A stretch of 64,000 nucleotides of DNA, from assembly GCF_017163705.1 (NCBI RefSeq), contig NZ_JAFIWB010000003.1:225929-289928 (forward strand). Reading direction: 5' to 3'. A program made the translations under genes and the position numbers. The number at the start of each line of letters is the position of its first letter. Within the stretch, counting starts at the first letter, position 1. Origin of the DNA: Xanthomonas bonasiae (GTDB taxonomy: Bacteria; Pseudomonadota; Gammaproteobacteria; Xanthomonadales; Xanthomonadaceae). Below are positions 1 through 9,629 of this stretch, in pieces. The notes below the pieces were generated by a model that was not told where the DNA came from, did not search any database, and saw nothing but the letters and a program-made list of their open reading frames with translations.

Positions 1-1787
1 TGGCCACCCATGCCGGCTATGTGGTGGTCGAAGCCGGGATCCTGGTGGCGATGGCGGTGCAGATGCGCAAGCAATTGCTGGACGTCGGCCACGACCCGCG
101 CGACCTGGCGCTGCTGGCGCGCGCCATGGCCCGCCAGCAACCGCTGCCGGCCTCGATCCGCGGCCTGACCCTGCCGGAAGGCTCGATCGCCCATACCCTG
201 GTGGTGGCCAGCGAGCAGTTGCTGAGCAGCCGCGAACAGGACGCCGAGATCCAGCGCGAGGGTTTGCGCATCCGCACCGCCCTGGACAACGTCACCGCCA
301 ATGTGATGATCGCCGACGCCGAGCGCAACATCGTCTACGTCAACAAGCCGCTGGCGCGGATGCTGTCGGTGGCGCAGGAAGACATGCGCCGCGAGCTTCC
401 CGGCTTCGATGCGGACGCCCTGCTGGGGCGCAACATCGACATCTTCCACAAGCGGCCCGAACACCAGGCCAAGCTGCTGGCGGCGCTGCAGCAGACCCAC
501 ACCGCGCAGATCCGGGTGGGCGGGCACACCATGCGCCTGATCATCAACCCGATCGTCAGCAGCGCGTCCGAGCGCCAGGGCTTCGTCGTGGAGTGGGCAG
601 ACCGTACCGACGAAATCCAGGTGGAAGAGGAAGTGACCCAGATCGTGCGGGCGGCCGCCGCCGGCGACCTCGACAGCCGCATCGGCCTGCACGGCAAGCA
701 GGGCTTCTACCTGCTGCTGGCGCAGCAGCTCAACACGCTGCTGGACAACAACGCCGACGGCCTGGCGCGGATTTCGCAGCTGCTGTCGGCGCTGTCGCAG
801 GGCGACCTCACCGCGCGCATGGACGGCGATCTGCATGGCGTGTTCGCCCGCATCCGCGACGACGCCAACGCGACCGCGACCCAATTGGCGACGATCGTGC
901 GCCAGATCCAGGGCGCCTCGGATGCGATCAATACCGCCGCCGGCGAGATCGCCGCCGGCAACGACGACCTGTCGCGGCGCACCGAGCAGCAGGCCGCCAG
1001 CCTGGAGGAAACTGCCGCCTCGATGGAGGAACTGACTTCCACCGTCAAGCAGAATGCCGAATATGCGCGCCAGGCCAACCAGCTCGCGGTGGGCGCCGCC
1101 TCCGTCGCCTCGCAGGGCGGCGACGTGGTCGGCCAGGTCGTCACCACGATGAGCGGCATCGAGGCCTCCTCGAAGAAGATCGCCGACATCATCAGCGTCA
1201 TCGACGGCATCGCCTTCCAGACCAACATCCTCGCCTTGAATGCCGCGGTGGAAGCGGCGCGCGCCGGCGAACAGGGCCGCGGCTTCGCCGTGGTCGCCAG
1301 CGAGGTGCGCACTCTCGCCCAGCGTTCGGCCACCGCCGCCAAGGAGATCAAGGGCCTGATCGACGCCTCGGTCGGCCAGGTCGCCAACGGCTCGGCGCTG
1401 GTGCGCCAGGCCGGCCAGACCATGAGCGAGATCGTGTCCTCGGTGCAGCGCGTCACCGACATCATGGGCGAGATCTCCGCCGCCTCGCAGGAGCAATCGT
1501 CCGGGATCGAGCAGGTCAATCAGACCGTCACCCAGATGGACGAGGCCACCCAGCAGAACGCCGCACTGGTCGAGGAAGCCAGCGCCGCGGCGCGCACGAT
1601 GGAGGAACAGGCCGGGCAGCTGGCCGATGCGGTCGCGGCGTTCAAGCTGTCCGACGCGGCAACGACCGCCACGCTGCGCGCACATCCCGCCGCAGCGCCT
1701 CGCCCTGCCAGCAAGCCGGCCGCGTTGTCCGCAGTGCGCAGCGCACCGATCGCCGTCGCCACGGGCACCGAGTTGCGCGAGTTCTGA
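1..1787 (+). CDS. Methyl-accepting chemotaxis protein (MCP1), 5' end cut off
   Basis: Chemoreceptor that signals to CheA/CheW. The reading frame is open to the left edge of the window, so the true start lies outside; the GTG at 21 is only the first in-frame start-like codon. The visible part has about 80 residues of unrecognised N-terminal sequence without an obvious membrane segment, a PAS domain (about 275-615), two HAMP-like helical modules (about 630-900) and a full MCP signalling domain (about 930-1650) with the conserved hairpin tip [20 protein letters not shown]. The protein ends in TELREF. This resembles the xWxxF CheR/CheB tether on its paralogues but has Leu where Trp should be. It is the first of five MCPs on this strand. 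Ligand and membrane topology cannot be judged from the visible part. Confidence 0.95.
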   Translation, partial: ATHAGYVVVEAGILVAMAVQMRKQLLDVGHDPRDLALLARAMARQQPLPASIRGLTLPEGSIAHTLVVASEQLLSSREQDAEIQREGLRIRTALDNVTANVMIADAERNIVYVNKPLARMLSVAQEDMRRELPGFDADALLGRNIDIFHKRPEHQAKLLAALQQTHTAQIRVGGHTMRLIINPIVSSASERQGFVVEWADRTDEIQVEEEVTQIVRAAAAGDLDSRIGLHGKQGFYLLLAQQLNTLLDNNADGLARISQLLSALSQGDLTARMDGDLHGVFARIRDDANATATQLATIVRQIQGASDAINTAAGEIAAGNDDLSRRTEQQAASLEETAASMEELTSTVKQNAEYARQANQLAVGAASVASQGGDVVGQVVTTMSGIEASSKKIADIISVIDGIAFQTNILALNAAVEAARAGEQGRGFAVVASEVRTLAQRSATAAKEIKGLIDASVGQVANGSALVRQAGQTMSEIVSSVQRVTDIMGEISAASQEQSSGIEQVNQTVTQMDEATQQNAALVEEASAAARTMEEQAGQLADAVAAFKLSDAATTATLRAHPAAAPRPASKPAALSAVRSAPIAVATGTELREF

Positions 1788-1828
1788 TCCCGCGCAGCGC
1801 AGCCGCCCGGCCAGCCGCACACCGACAT

Positions 1829-1850
1829 CCCGCGCTCACCGGAGCGCGGG
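1829..1850 (+). terminator. Hairpin downstream of MCP1
   Basis: An 8-bp perfect GC stem (1829-1836 with 1843-1850) and 6-nt loop lie 40 nt after the MCP1 stop. There is no T-tract, so intrinsic termination is uncertain. The rest of the 301-nt gap to MCP2 shows only the sigma28-type promoter at 2009-2035. Confidence 0.4.
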
Positions 1851-2008
1851 GACGCATATCGCTTCGACGCGCATGCGTCGCCATAGCAAACGTAGTTGCC
1901 GCGGGGCTGGGGGGCCTGCCGGCTTCGCGAATGTCCCGATCATGTCCCCAACTGTCTCGAGACAGGCCGAAATGCAGGGAAAACTGCCTGCAACGGGCCA
2001 CTATTCGG

Positions 2009-2035
2009 TCAATTTTTCGTCATCGCCGCCGATAG
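2009..2035 (+). promoter_or_regulatory. Sigma28 (FliA)-type promoter for MCP2
   Basis: The -35 box TCAATTTT (2009-2016), an 11-nt spacer and the -10 box GCCGATAG (2028-2035) match the FliA consensus TAAAGTTT-N11-GCCGATAA in spacing and in most positions. The MCP2 ATG is 54 nt downstream. Confidence 0.75.
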
Positions 2036-2088
2036 GATTTCACGCGCCGCTCACACAGGCGCCCTATTCCGTCCGCATAGGCGTTGCC

Positions 2089-4794
2089 ATGAAAAAATTC
2101 AGCCATCTCTCGGTCGGCACCAAGCTGTCGGCCCTGCTCACCATCGCGGTCAGCGCCGCACTGGTGTTGCTGGCCACCCTGATCTACCGCCAGTCCGCCA
2201 GCAGCCATGAGACCCAGGTACGCAAGGAGATCGAATCGGCCACCACGCTGATGAATCAGTCGGTGGCGATGTACGACCGGGTGCTGAGCGAGGAAACCGA
2301 TCGGATGGGGCAGATGTTCGCGACCATGCTGCCCGCCGGCGCGGCGCAACTGGAGCCGGCCAAGACGGTACAGATCGGCAACGTGCAGACGCCGACGCTG
2401 CGGCTCGGGCCGCATGTGCTGAATCTGGATTTCGCCTCGGTGGACCATTTCGCCGACGCCAGCGGCGGCGTGGCGACGGTGTTCGTGCGCAGCGGCGACG
2501 ATCTGGTCCGGATCGCGACCTCGCTGCACGACCAGTCCGGCGCACGCGTGGTCGGCACCGTGCTGGACCATGCGCATCCCGCCTATGCGCTGCTGCTGCA
2601 GAACAAGCCCTACACCGGGCCGGCGCATCTGTTCGGCAACGACTACATGACCCATTACCAGCCGCTGCACGACGCGCAGGGCAACCTGGTCGGCGCGCTG
2701 TTCGTCGGCCGCAACTACACCCAGGGCCTGGCCGCGCTGCAGGAACGCCTGCGCAGCACGCGCATCGGCGAAGACGGCCACTTCATCGCCGTGGACATGC
2801 ACCCGGCGCGGCGCGGGCAACTGCTCGCGCACCCGGTCTCCAAGGCCGCCAACGTGGAAGCGCTGGTGGTGGAGGCGGACAAGCCGTTGCTGCAGGCCTT
2901 GCTCGAGGGCAAGCAGGCCAGCGCCACGCTGCGGCTCAAGCGCGGCGCGACCGCAGATGCGGCGGCCGAGCCGTTCCTGGTCACCGCGCAGGCCTACCGG
3001 CCGTGGCAATGGGTGCTGCTCGGCGCGCAGCCGCGCAGCGCCATCGAGGCGCCGCTGCGGGCCTTGATGCGCAGCATCCTGGCGTTCTCCGCGTTGATGC
3101 TGGTCGGCTGCGCGGTGCTGGTGTTCGTGCTGGCCAGGCGCATGGTGTCGCGGCCGCTGGCGGTGGTCGAGCAGGTGGTCGGCGACATCGCCGCCGGGCG
3201 CCTGGAAAGCCATATCGAGGTCGGCCACGGCCAGGACGACGTCGGCCGGCTGCTGCACGGCATGCGCCGCATGCGCGACGATCTGCGCGAACGGCTGCGT
3301 ACCGAGCGCGTGGTGGCGGCGGAGAATCTGCGCGTGCGCGTCGCGCTGGACGATGTCAGCACCAACGTGATGATCGCCGACGCCGATCGGCGCATCGTCT
3401 ACGTCAACCGTCCACTGGTGAAGATGCTCGGCGACGTGCAGGACGACCTGCGCCGCGACCTGCCGCACTTCGACGTGCAGAAGCTGATCGGCAACACCAT
3501 CGACGTATTCCATCGCCACCCCGAGCACCAGGCGCGCCTGCTGGCCGAACTGAAGACCACCTACCGTGCGCAGATCCGCGTCGGCGGCCGCACCATGCGC
3601 CTGATCGTCAATCCGGTGATCGACGGCGACGGCAATCGCCTCGGTTTCGTCGTCGAATGGGCCGACCGCACCGACGAGGTGAGCGTGGAAGAGGAAATCG
3701 CCGGCATCGTGCGTGGCGCGGTGGCTGGCGACCTGGGCGGACGCGTGCGGCTGGACAACAAGCAGGGCTTCCTGTTGCAGCTGGCCGAACAGATCAATGC
3801 CCTGCTGGAAGCCAGCGCCTCCGGCCTGGGGCATATCCAGCACATGCTGCAGGCGCTGTCCGAAGGCGACCTGTCCACCCGCATCGACGCCGACCTGCAG
3901 GGCGTCTACGCCAACATGAAGGACCACGCCAACACCACCGCCGAGCAACTGGCGACCATCGTGCGGCAGATCCAGGGCGCTTCGGATGCGATCAATACCG
4001 CCGCCAGCGAGATCGCGGCCGGCAACGACGACCTGTCGCGGCGTACCGAGCAACAGGCGGCCAGCCTCGAAGAGACCGCCGCCTCGATGGAAGAGCTGAC
4101 CTCCACGGTCAAGCAGAACGCCGAGCACGCACGCCAGGCCAATCAACTCGCCGTCGGTGCGGCCACCGTCGCCTCGCAGGGTGGCGACGTGGTCAGCCAG
4201 GTGGTGACCACCATGAACGGCATCGAGACCTCGTCGAAGAAGATCGCCGACATCATCAGCGTCATCGACGGCATCGCCTTCCAGACCAACATCCTCGCGC
4301 TCAACGCCGCGGTGGAAGCGGCGCGTGCCGGCGAACAGGGCCGCGGCTTCGCCGTGGTCGCCAGCGAGGTACGGACGCTGGCCCAGCGCTCGGCCGGCGC
4401 GGCCAAGGAGATCAAGGGCCTGATCGACGAGTCGGTCGCGCGCGTCAGCGAAGGCTCGGCGCTGGTCGACCGCGCCGGACAGACCATGCAGGAGATCGTG
4501 TCCTCGGTGCAGCGCGTCACCGACATCATGAGCGAGATCTCCTCGGCCTCGCAGGAGCAGTACGCCGGCATCGAGCAGGTCAACCAGACCGTCACCCAGA
4601 TGGACGAGGCCACCCAGCAGAACGCCGCGCTGGTCGAGGAAGCCACCGCCAGTGCGCGTTCGATGGAAAGCCAGGCCGGCGAGCTGGCGCGTGCGGTCGC
4701 CTCCTTCACACTGGACCAGCGCCCGCCGGCCGGCGCCGCGGGAAACATCGCCACATTGCATCCAGGCTACAAAAAAGCCGGTCACGGCCGATAG
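2089..4794 (+). CDS. Methyl-accepting chemotaxis protein with periplasmic Cache-type sensor (MCP2)
   Basis: Chemoreceptor of 901 aa. The order is TM1 (about residues 12-33), a periplasmic sensor of about 270 residues resembling the Cache_3-Cache_2 fusion type (it contains [11 protein letters not shown] and a [10 protein letters not shown] strand), TM2 (about 325-345), HAMP, a cytoplasmic PAS domain (about 420-530), further HAMP-like helices and the MCP signalling domain (about 630-880). The ATG at 2089 was chosen because it puts the first membrane segment near the N-terminus and sits just after a sigma28-type promoter; the frame is open 462 nt further upstream. Unlike MCP3-5 it lacks a C-terminal xWxxF pentapeptide and ends KKAGHGR, so it probably relies on neighbouring receptors for CheR docking. 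The ligand is unknown; Cache folds usually bind small organic molecules. Confidence 0.95.
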   Translation: MKKFSHLSVGTKLSALLTIAVSAALVLLATLIYRQSASSHETQVRKEIESATTLMNQSVAMYDRVLSEETDRMGQMFATMLPAGAAQLEPAKTVQIGNVQTPTLRLGPHVLNLDFASVDHFADASGGVATVFVRSGDDLVRIATSLHDQSGARVVGTVLDHAHPAYALLLQNKPYTGPAHLFGNDYMTHYQPLHDAQGNLVGALFVGRNYTQGLAALQERLRSTRIGEDGHFIAVDMHPARRGQLLAHPVSKAANVEALVVEADKPLLQALLEGKQASATLRLKRGATADAAAEPFLVTAQAYRPWQWVLLGAQPRSAIEAPLRALMRSILAFSALMLVGCAVLVFVLARRMVSRPLAVVEQVVGDIAAGRLESHIEVGHGQDDVGRLLHGMRRMRDDLRERLRTERVVAAENLRVRVALDDVSTNVMIADADRRIVYVNRPLVKMLGDVQDDLRRDLPHFDVQKLIGNTIDVFHRHPEHQARLLAELKTTYRAQIRVGGRTMRLIVNPVIDGDGNRLGFVVEWADRTDEVSVEEEIAGIVRGAVAGDLGGRVRLDNKQGFLLQLAEQINALLEASASGLGHIQHMLQALSEGDLSTRIDADLQGVYANMKDHANTTAEQLATIVRQIQGASDAINTAASEIAAGNDDLSRRTEQQAASLEETAASMEELTSTVKQNAEHARQANQLAVGAATVASQGGDVVSQVVTTMNGIETSSKKIADIISVIDGIAFQTNILALNAAVEAARAGEQGRGFAVVASEVRTLAQRSAGAAKEIKGLIDESVARVSEGSALVDRAGQTMQEIVSSVQRVTDIMSEISSASQEQYAGIEQVNQTVTQMDEATQQNAALVEEATASARSMESQAGELARAVASFTLDQRPPAGAAGNIATLHPGYKKAGHGR
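4768..4794 (+). promoter_or_regulatory. Possible sigma28-type promoter for ycgR, overlapping the MCP2 stop codon
   Basis: A good -10 box, GCCGATAG (4787-4794), whose TAG is the MCP2 stop codon. At the 11-nt spacing the -35 position reads TACAAAAA, a poor match to TAAAGTTT. The ycgR ATG is 58 nt downstream. Confidence 0.4.
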
Positions 4795-4852
4795 CATCGT
4801 GGGACGGGCGGAATGCGCCGCCCCGCCCCATCCACGATCGCATTGCCCACCC

Positions 4853-5635
4853 ATGGCCGAAGGCATTCCCAGCGACTCCCCCGAACCGTCTCCGCACGAG
4901 GCGACGGAACAGGACGACCGCTTCCTGCTGACCAACCCGCGCCAGATCCGGCAGCTGCTGCAGTCGCTGATCAACCAGCGCTCGCAGATCAGCGCGCATC
5001 TTGGCGGCCGCGACCAGTCGTTCTCGACCGCGCTGCTGGAACTGGACGAGCACAGCCTGCTGCTGGACCTGAGCGTCAACGAGGCCAGCAACCGCTCCGC
5101 CGAGCACGCCGAGTACCTGCTGTGTTTCGCACAGCTGGACAAGGTGCGCCTGCGCTTCCGCATCGCCGACCTGGAACGGGTCGACAGCGACGGTACGCCC
5201 GGCTTTCGCGCGCCGCTGCCCGATTCGCTGTACTACCTGCAGCGCCGCGAGCACTTCCGCCTGGAGACGCCGATCACCGAATCGCCGATGTGCGTGCTGC
5301 GGCTGGACGACGCCAGCCCGCCCACCGAACTGGTGCTGCGGGTCATCGACATCAGCGGCGGCGGCCTGGCGGTGGCGCTGGTCCCCGGCCAGCCGGTGCC
5401 GGAGCAGCGCCAAAGCTACCCGCACTGCGTGCTGCAGTTGCCCGACGCCGACGCCATCAAGCTGACCCTGCAGGTCTGCAACATGTACCCGCACAAGCTG
5501 GCCAACGGCCAGGACACGCTGCGGGTGGGGCTGCGCTTCGCCGACCTGCCGCGCGGCGCCGATGCGGCGATCCAGCGCTACATCTTCCGCATCGAGCGCC
5601 AGCGCAGCGCACGCAAGAGCGGCGTGCTGTCCTGA
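4853..5635 (+). CDS. ycgR: Flagellar brake protein YcgR (PilZ, c-di-GMP receptor)
   Basis: Cyclic-di-GMP receptor that slows the flagellar motor when c-di-GMP is high. The 260-aa product has an N-terminal YcgR-type domain (about residues 20-125) and a C-terminal PilZ domain. The PilZ c-di-GMP signature is intact: RREHFR (RxxxR) at about residue 135, followed by DISGGG (D/NxSxxG) about 35 residues later. The ATG at 4853 is preferred because the family N-terminus starts there; the frame is open further upstream into MCP2. It lies between MCP2 and cheW in the chemotaxis block, possibly with its own sigma28 promoter. This placement links the receptor array to the RpfG and GGDEF/EAL enzymes further along the window. 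Confidence 0.93.
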   Translation: MAEGIPSDSPEPSPHEATEQDDRFLLTNPRQIRQLLQSLINQRSQISAHLGGRDQSFSTALLELDEHSLLLDLSVNEASNRSAEHAEYLLCFAQLDKVRLRFRIADLERVDSDGTPGFRAPLPDSLYYLQRREHFRLETPITESPMCVLRLDDASPPTELVLRVIDISGGGLAVALVPGQPVPEQRQSYPHCVLQLPDADAIKLTLQVCNMYPHKLANGQDTLRVGLRFADLPRGADAAIQRYIFRIERQRSARKSGVLS

Positions 5636-5662
5636 ACGGCGCCTCGACCACGCACCACGCAT

Positions 5663-5737
5663 CCTGCAGGAGCGGCTTCAGCCGCGACCGGGCGTTACCA
5701 GGAAAGTCCCGGTCGCGGCTGAAGCCGCTCCTGCAGG
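5663..5737. repeat. REP-like palindrome, perfect 30-nt arms
   Basis: Arms 5663-5692 and 5708-5737 are perfect reverse complements around a 15-nt loop. The core GGAGCGGCTTCAGCCGCGAC recurs in variant form at 23223-23291 and 52795-52818, and belongs to a repeat type widespread between Xanthomonas genes. It lies between ycgR and the cheW promoter and could stabilise or end the ycgR mRNA. Confidence 0.85.
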
Positions 5738-5799
5738 CAACGCTTTCTATATGTCTGTCTCGGATGCACCAGGCCGGCCAGGACGGTTACAGGGACCGC

Positions 5800-5826
5800 T
5801 AAAGTTCTGCCCCACCACGCCGATCT
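5800..5826 (+). promoter_or_regulatory. Sigma28 (FliA)-type promoter for cheW
   Basis: TAAAGTTC (5800-5807), an 11-nt spacer, and GCCGATCT (5819-5826). The -35 box has seven of eight consensus bases. cheW starts 67 nt downstream. Confidence 0.8.
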
Positions 5827-5892
5827 AGTGCAAGAGCCGCATTTCCCGCTTCCCGCCATCCCTCAGCAATCCGTGCGCACCAGGAGCACACG

Positions 5893-6384
5893 ATGAACGA
5901 CAAGAACACCTCTGCCTCCGGTGCCACCGGCGGCGAATTCCTCAGCTTCACCCTCGGCGAAGAGCATTACGGCGTCGACATCCTGAAGGTGCAGGAAATC
6001 CGTGGCTACGACTCGGTCACCCGGGTGCCGGACGCCCCGGAGTACATCAAGGGCGTGATCAACCTGCGCGGCACCATCGTGCCGGTGATCGACCTGCGCC
6101 TGAAGCTGCGCCTGAAGGAAGCCCGCTACGACGCCTTCACCGTGATGATCGTGCTCAACGTCGAGGACCGCGTGGTCGGCATCGTCGTGGACAGCGTCTC
6201 CGACGTGATCCCGTTGAACGAGGACCAGATCCGGCCGACGCCCGAATTCGGCGCCGCGGTGGACACCCGCTTCATCTCCGGCATCGGCACCCAGGACGAC
6301 AAGATGCTGATCCTGCTGGACATCGAGACCCTGCTCGACAGCGCCGACCTGAGCCAGCACGCGCACGTCGACGAAGCCGCCTGA
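5893..6384 (+). CDS. cheW: Chemotaxis adaptor CheW
   Basis: Coupling protein that links MCP signalling tips to CheA in receptor arrays. The 163-aa product is a single CheW domain, starting at GGEFLSFTLGEEHYGVDI and containing the typical YIKGVINLRGTIVPVIDLR strand pair at about residues 56-74. The start is supported by AGGAG 8 nt upstream. A clear intrinsic terminator follows at 6432-6456, so with its own sigma28-type promoter it is probably a single-gene transcript. No cheA or cheY is present in the window. Confidence 0.97.
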   Translation: MNDKNTSASGATGGEFLSFTLGEEHYGVDILKVQEIRGYDSVTRVPDAPEYIKGVINLRGTIVPVIDLRLKLRLKEARYDAFTVMIVLNVEDRVVGIVVDSVSDVIPLNEDQIRPTPEFGAAVDTRFISGIGTQDDKMLILLDIETLLDSADLSQHAHVDEAA

Positions 6385-6431
6385 GCCGGCTCGAGCCGCG
6401 GCCGCGCCGCGGTTCCGCACGCAATTCCCGA

Positions 6432-6456
6432 CCCGCCGTCCATCGGCGGGTTTTTT
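6432..6456 (+). terminator. Rho-independent terminator after cheW
   Basis: A 7-bp stem CCCGCCG/CGGCGGG with a 5-nt loop (6432-6450), followed by TTTTTT (6451-6456). Confidence 0.9.
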
Positions 6457-6492
6457 CTTTCGGAAATGCGAACTGCTTATCACTTGCGCCGG

Positions 6493-6519
6493 TCAAGTTC
6501 GTCGTTACCACGCCGATAG
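6493..6519 (+). promoter_or_regulatory. Sigma28 (FliA)-type promoter for the secreted OB-fold-like gene
   Basis: TCAAGTTC (6493-6500), an 11-nt spacer, and GCCGATAG (6512-6519). This is one of the best matches in the window. The gene start is 68 nt downstream. Confidence 0.8.
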
Positions 6520-6586
6520 CTGATAGGTGGCCCGATCAAGCACCTGGGCCGACCTCTTTCGCCCACCCCTAAAGGAGTTTCCCCCG

Positions 6587-6967
6587 ATGAAGCCGAGCTT
6601 TCCCCTGCTGCTGGTCCTGCTGCTTGCCGCCAGCCCGAGCGCCTTCGCCCAGTCGCAGCAGATGATCCCGCCGGAGATGGCGGCCCGCTTCGTCGGCAAG
6701 GACGGCATGGTCTGCGGCAAGGTCGAGAAGGCCAAGTACGCGCAGAACTCCGAAGGCGAGCCGACCTTCCTGTACATGGGCGGCATGTTCCCGCGCCACA
6801 CCTTCTCCGCGCGCATCGCCGGCGCCGACCGCGGCAAGTTCGGCTTCGCGCCGGAAACCCTGGAAGGCAAGGACGTGTGCGTGATCGGCAAGATCGAACG
6901 CGACAGCTCGCGCGCCGAGATCCAGGTCAGCGCGCCGTCCAGCCTGAAGCTGGCCACGATCAAGTAA
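6587..6967 (+). CDS. Small secreted protein, OB-fold-like, unknown function
   Basis: A 126-aa protein with a classical signal peptide (hydrophobic residues 5-17, cleavage probably after SAFA at about residue 21). The mature part has alternating short strands with [10 protein letters not shown] near its start and [12 protein letters not shown] near its end. This pattern is like the single OB-fold domains of small periplasmic proteins and nuclease-associated proteins, but no catalytic residues were recognised. Its two mature Cys residues lie in comparable strands and may form a disulfide. AAAGGAG 9 nt upstream supports the ATG at 6587. It has a near-consensus sigma28-type promoter and its own terminator inside the chemotaxis block, so it is probably made together with flagella. 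The OB-fold call is pattern-based; the function is unknown. Confidence 0.75.
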   Translation: MKPSFPLLLVLLLAASPSAFAQSQQMIPPEMAARFVGKDGMVCGKVEKAKYAQNSEGEPTFLYMGGMFPRHTFSARIAGADRGKFGFAPETLEGKDVCVIGKIERDSSRAEIQVSAPSSLKLATIK

Positions 6968-6972
6968 GACGA

Positions 6973-7028
6973 AGCGTCGCCGCGCCGGAGCCCATGCGCT
7001 CCGGCATGGCGGCGCTTTTGTTTTTTTG
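6973..7028 (+). terminator. Rho-independent terminator after the secreted protein gene
   Basis: A long, slightly imperfect stem (about 6973-6990 with 6999-7016) followed by a T-rich tract to 7027. No separate promoter is visible between it and MCP3. Confidence 0.8.
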
Positions 7029-7068
7029 GTGCTTCGCCGCCGTCGTCGAACCAAGGGGAAATGCGTTC

Positions 7069-9450
7069 ATGCAGTGGATAAAGAATCTCAAGTTGATGCC
7101 GAAGCTGATGCTGGCGTTCGGTCTCGTACTCGCCATCATGTTGGTGCAGGGACTGGCGGCCTACAACGGCCTGCAATCGCTCAACGGCGTGGCCGACGGC
7201 GTTTCCAAACAGGTGGTGCCCAGCGTGCGCACCGGCGGCGAGATGCGCGGCATCCTCGGCGAATACCGCAATGCGGCCTACCAGACCCTGATCCGCAGCA
7301 GCGATGCACTGAAGAAGGAATCGGAGGCGCGCAAGGTCGCGCTGGCCAAGCAGCTGGACGAGATCCTGGCCAAGTACCCGCCGATGATCGGCAGCGAAAA
7401 GGAACGCGAGATCTACAAGCGCACCGTCGCCGACTGGAAAAAAGCCGGCGACTCGTACAAATCGGTCGACGAGATGGTGCAGCTGGAGCTGCACGACGAT
7501 GCGATCGACACCTTCACCAGCGAGACCCGCACCCTGCACAACAAGGTCGTGGCCGACGTGATCGACCTCATCGCGGAGAACAATCGCCAAGCCGAGGTCG
7601 CCGCGAACGCCGCAGCCAACACCTACGGCAAGGCCTCGGCCACGTTGCTGGTCTGCCTGCTGATCGGCGTCGCCGGCGCGGTGGGCCTGGCCTGGCTGTT
7701 CGGGCGCATGCTGGCCACCAACGTGCGCGGCGCGGTCAAGATCGCCAATGAAGTCGCCGCAGGCAAGCTCGACGGGCACATCGACGCCAGCGGCCAGGAC
7801 GAGATCGGCGAACTGATGCAGGCGCTCAAGCGCATGCAGCAGGACCTGCGCGAGCGCACCGAGCGCGACGCGGCCGTGGCGTCCGAGAACCTGCGCATCC
7901 GCACCGCGCTGGACAACTCCTCCACCGGCATGTTCATCGCCGACCTGGACTACGCCATCGTCTATGCGAATCCGTCGATGCAGGGCATCGTCGACAAGTA
8001 CGCCGACCAGATCCGCAAGGTCGCTCCCGCGTTCGATTCGAGCATGCCGCTGGTCGGTTCCTCGCTGTCGGTGCTGGAATACGGCAACCAGATCGACACC
8101 CGCACCGTGGCCGCGATCGAGAAGCATGGCGTGGCCGAACGCGAGATGGCCTACGGCCATGCCCGCATCGCCCAGATCGTCTCCAGCATCCGCGACGCGC
8201 ACGGCAGCCATGTCGGCTTCGTCTGCGAATCGCGCGACCGCACCGTCGAGGCCCAGGTCGAAGAAGAGGTGGCCAAGATCGTGCAGGCCGCCGCCGCCGG
8301 CGACCTCTCCGGGCGCGTGGCCACCGACGGCAAGCAGGGCTTCTTCCTGCAGCTGGCGCAGCAGCTCAACGGCCTGCTGCAGGCCAACGGCGACAGCATC
8401 GGCGAAGTCTCCAAGCTGCTGACCGCGCTCTCGCAGGGCGACCTGACCGCGCGCATGCACGGCGAGTTCGACGGCGTGTTCGCGACCATGCGCGACGACG
8501 CCAACGCCACCGCCGAGCAGCTCGCCGCCATCGTCGGCCGCATCCAGACCGCTGCGATCAGCATCAACGCCGCCGCCGGCGAGATCGCCGCCGGCAACGA
8601 TGACCTGTCGCGCCGCACCGAACAGCAGGCGGCGAACCTGGAAGAAACCGCCGCCTCGATGGAAGAACTGACCTCCACGGTCAAGCAGAACGCCGAGCAT
8701 GCGCGCCAGGCCAACCAGCTCGCGGTCGGCGCCGCGTCCGTCGCCTCGCAGGGCGGCGCCGTGGTCGGCCAGGTGGTGACCACGATGAGCGGCATCGAGA
8801 CTTCGTCGAAGAAGATCGCCGACATCATCTCGGTGATCGACGGCATCGCCTTCCAGACCAACATCCTGGCGCTCAATGCCGCGGTGGAAGCGGCGCGGGC
8901 CGGCGAACAGGGCCGCGGTTTCGCGGTGGTCGCCAGCGAAGTGCGCACCCTCGCCCAACGCTCGGCCAATGCGGCCAAGGAGATCAAGGGCCTGATCGAC
9001 GCCTCGGTCAGCCAGGTCGCCAACGGCTCGGCGCTGGTGCGCCAGGCCGGCCAGACCATGAGCGAGATCGTGTCCTCGGTGCAGCGCGTGACCGACATCA
9101 TGAGCGAGATCGCGGCCGCTTCGCAGGAGCAGTCGTCCGGCATCGAGCAGGTCAACCAGACCGTCACCCAGATGGACGAGACCACCCAGCAGAACGCCGC
9201 GCTGGTCGAGGAAGCCACGGCTGCCGCACGCTCGATGGAAGAACAGGCCGGGCAGCTGACCGAGGCCGTCTCGATCTTCCGCGTGGAACAGTCGCCGGCC
9301 AGCGCGCCGGCGCCGCGCCATGCGCAGGTGCACTCGATCCGCACGGTGGCGAAGAAGCCGGTCGCGGTGCCGTCGGGCAAGCCGGCGCTGGCCACCGGCA
9401 GCAAGAAGTCCGTACCGGCCCTGGCCGATTCGGACTGGCAGGAGTTCTGA
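7069..9450 (+). CDS. Methyl-accepting chemotaxis protein with four-helix-bundle sensor (MCP3)
   Basis: Chemoreceptor of 793 aa. The order is TM1 (about 11-31), a periplasmic all-helical sensor of the 4HB_MCP type (about 35-185), TM2 (about 190-212), HAMP, a PAS domain (about 280-393), HAMP-like helices (about 400-480), and the MCP signalling domain (about 490-735). An Ala/Pro/Lys-rich flexible tail ends in DWQEF, which fits the xWxxF pentapeptide that tethers CheR and CheB in E. coli Tar/Tsr (NWETF). The ATG at 7069 has AAGGGGAA about 8 nt upstream and places TM1 at the N-terminus. An intrinsic terminator lies just upstream and no sigma28 site was found in the gap, so read-through or an unseen promoter must drive it. 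Confidence 0.95.
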   Translation: MQWIKNLKLMPKLMLAFGLVLAIMLVQGLAAYNGLQSLNGVADGVSKQVVPSVRTGGEMRGILGEYRNAAYQTLIRSSDALKKESEARKVALAKQLDEILAKYPPMIGSEKEREIYKRTVADWKKAGDSYKSVDEMVQLELHDDAIDTFTSETRTLHNKVVADVIDLIAENNRQAEVAANAAANTYGKASATLLVCLLIGVAGAVGLAWLFGRMLATNVRGAVKIANEVAAGKLDGHIDASGQDEIGELMQALKRMQQDLRERTERDAAVASENLRIRTALDNSSTGMFIADLDYAIVYANPSMQGIVDKYADQIRKVAPAFDSSMPLVGSSLSVLEYGNQIDTRTVAAIEKHGVAEREMAYGHARIAQIVSSIRDAHGSHVGFVCESRDRTVEAQVEEEVAKIVQAAAAGDLSGRVATDGKQGFFLQLAQQLNGLLQANGDSIGEVSKLLTALSQGDLTARMHGEFDGVFATMRDDANATAEQLAAIVGRIQTAAISINAAAGEIAAGNDDLSRRTEQQAANLEETAASMEELTSTVKQNAEHARQANQLAVGAASVASQGGAVVGQVVTTMSGIETSSKKIADIISVIDGIAFQTNILALNAAVEAARAGEQGRGFAVVASEVRTLAQRSANAAKEIKGLIDASVSQVANGSALVRQAGQTMSEIVSSVQRVTDIMSEIAAASQEQSSGIEQVNQTVTQMDETTQQNAALVEEATAAARSMEEQAGQLTEAVSIFRVEQSPASAPAPRHAQVHSIRTVAKKPVAVPSGKPALATGSKKSVPALADSDWQEF

Positions 9451-9484
9451 GGCGCCGGCAGTCGCGGCCTTCAGGCACTTCCCG

Positions 9485-9513
9485 ATCCCCGGCCCCGCGC
9501 CGGGGATTTTTTT
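9485..9513 (+). terminator. Rho-independent terminator after MCP3
   Basis: A 9-bp perfect stem (9485-9493 with 9499-9507), 5-nt loop and a run of seven T (9507-9513). Confidence 0.9.
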
Positions 9514-9569
9514 GTCGGCCACCCCCGGTCCCGGCCACGGCGGCTCGGCCGGGCCCGCGCGGGTTTGTC

Positions 9570-9596
9570 TCAATTTTGTTACCGCCGCGCCGTTAA
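9570..9596 (+). promoter_or_regulatory. Sigma28 (FliA)-type promoter for MCP4
   Basis: TCAATTTT (9570-9577), an 11-nt spacer, and GCCGTTAA (9589-9596), which differs from the consensus -10 box at one base. The MCP4 ATG is 34 nt downstream. Confidence 0.75.
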
Positions 9597-9629
9597 AGCC
9601 TTCGAGAACCACTCGAAGGTGTCCATCCA

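Noticed and set aside
2020..5163. A 1047-codon open frame on the minus strand opposite MCP2 and ycgR
   Set aside because: It mirrors genuine plus-strand genes, is full of His/Gln/Asp/Gly runs typical of high-GC antisense frames and has no recognisable domain.
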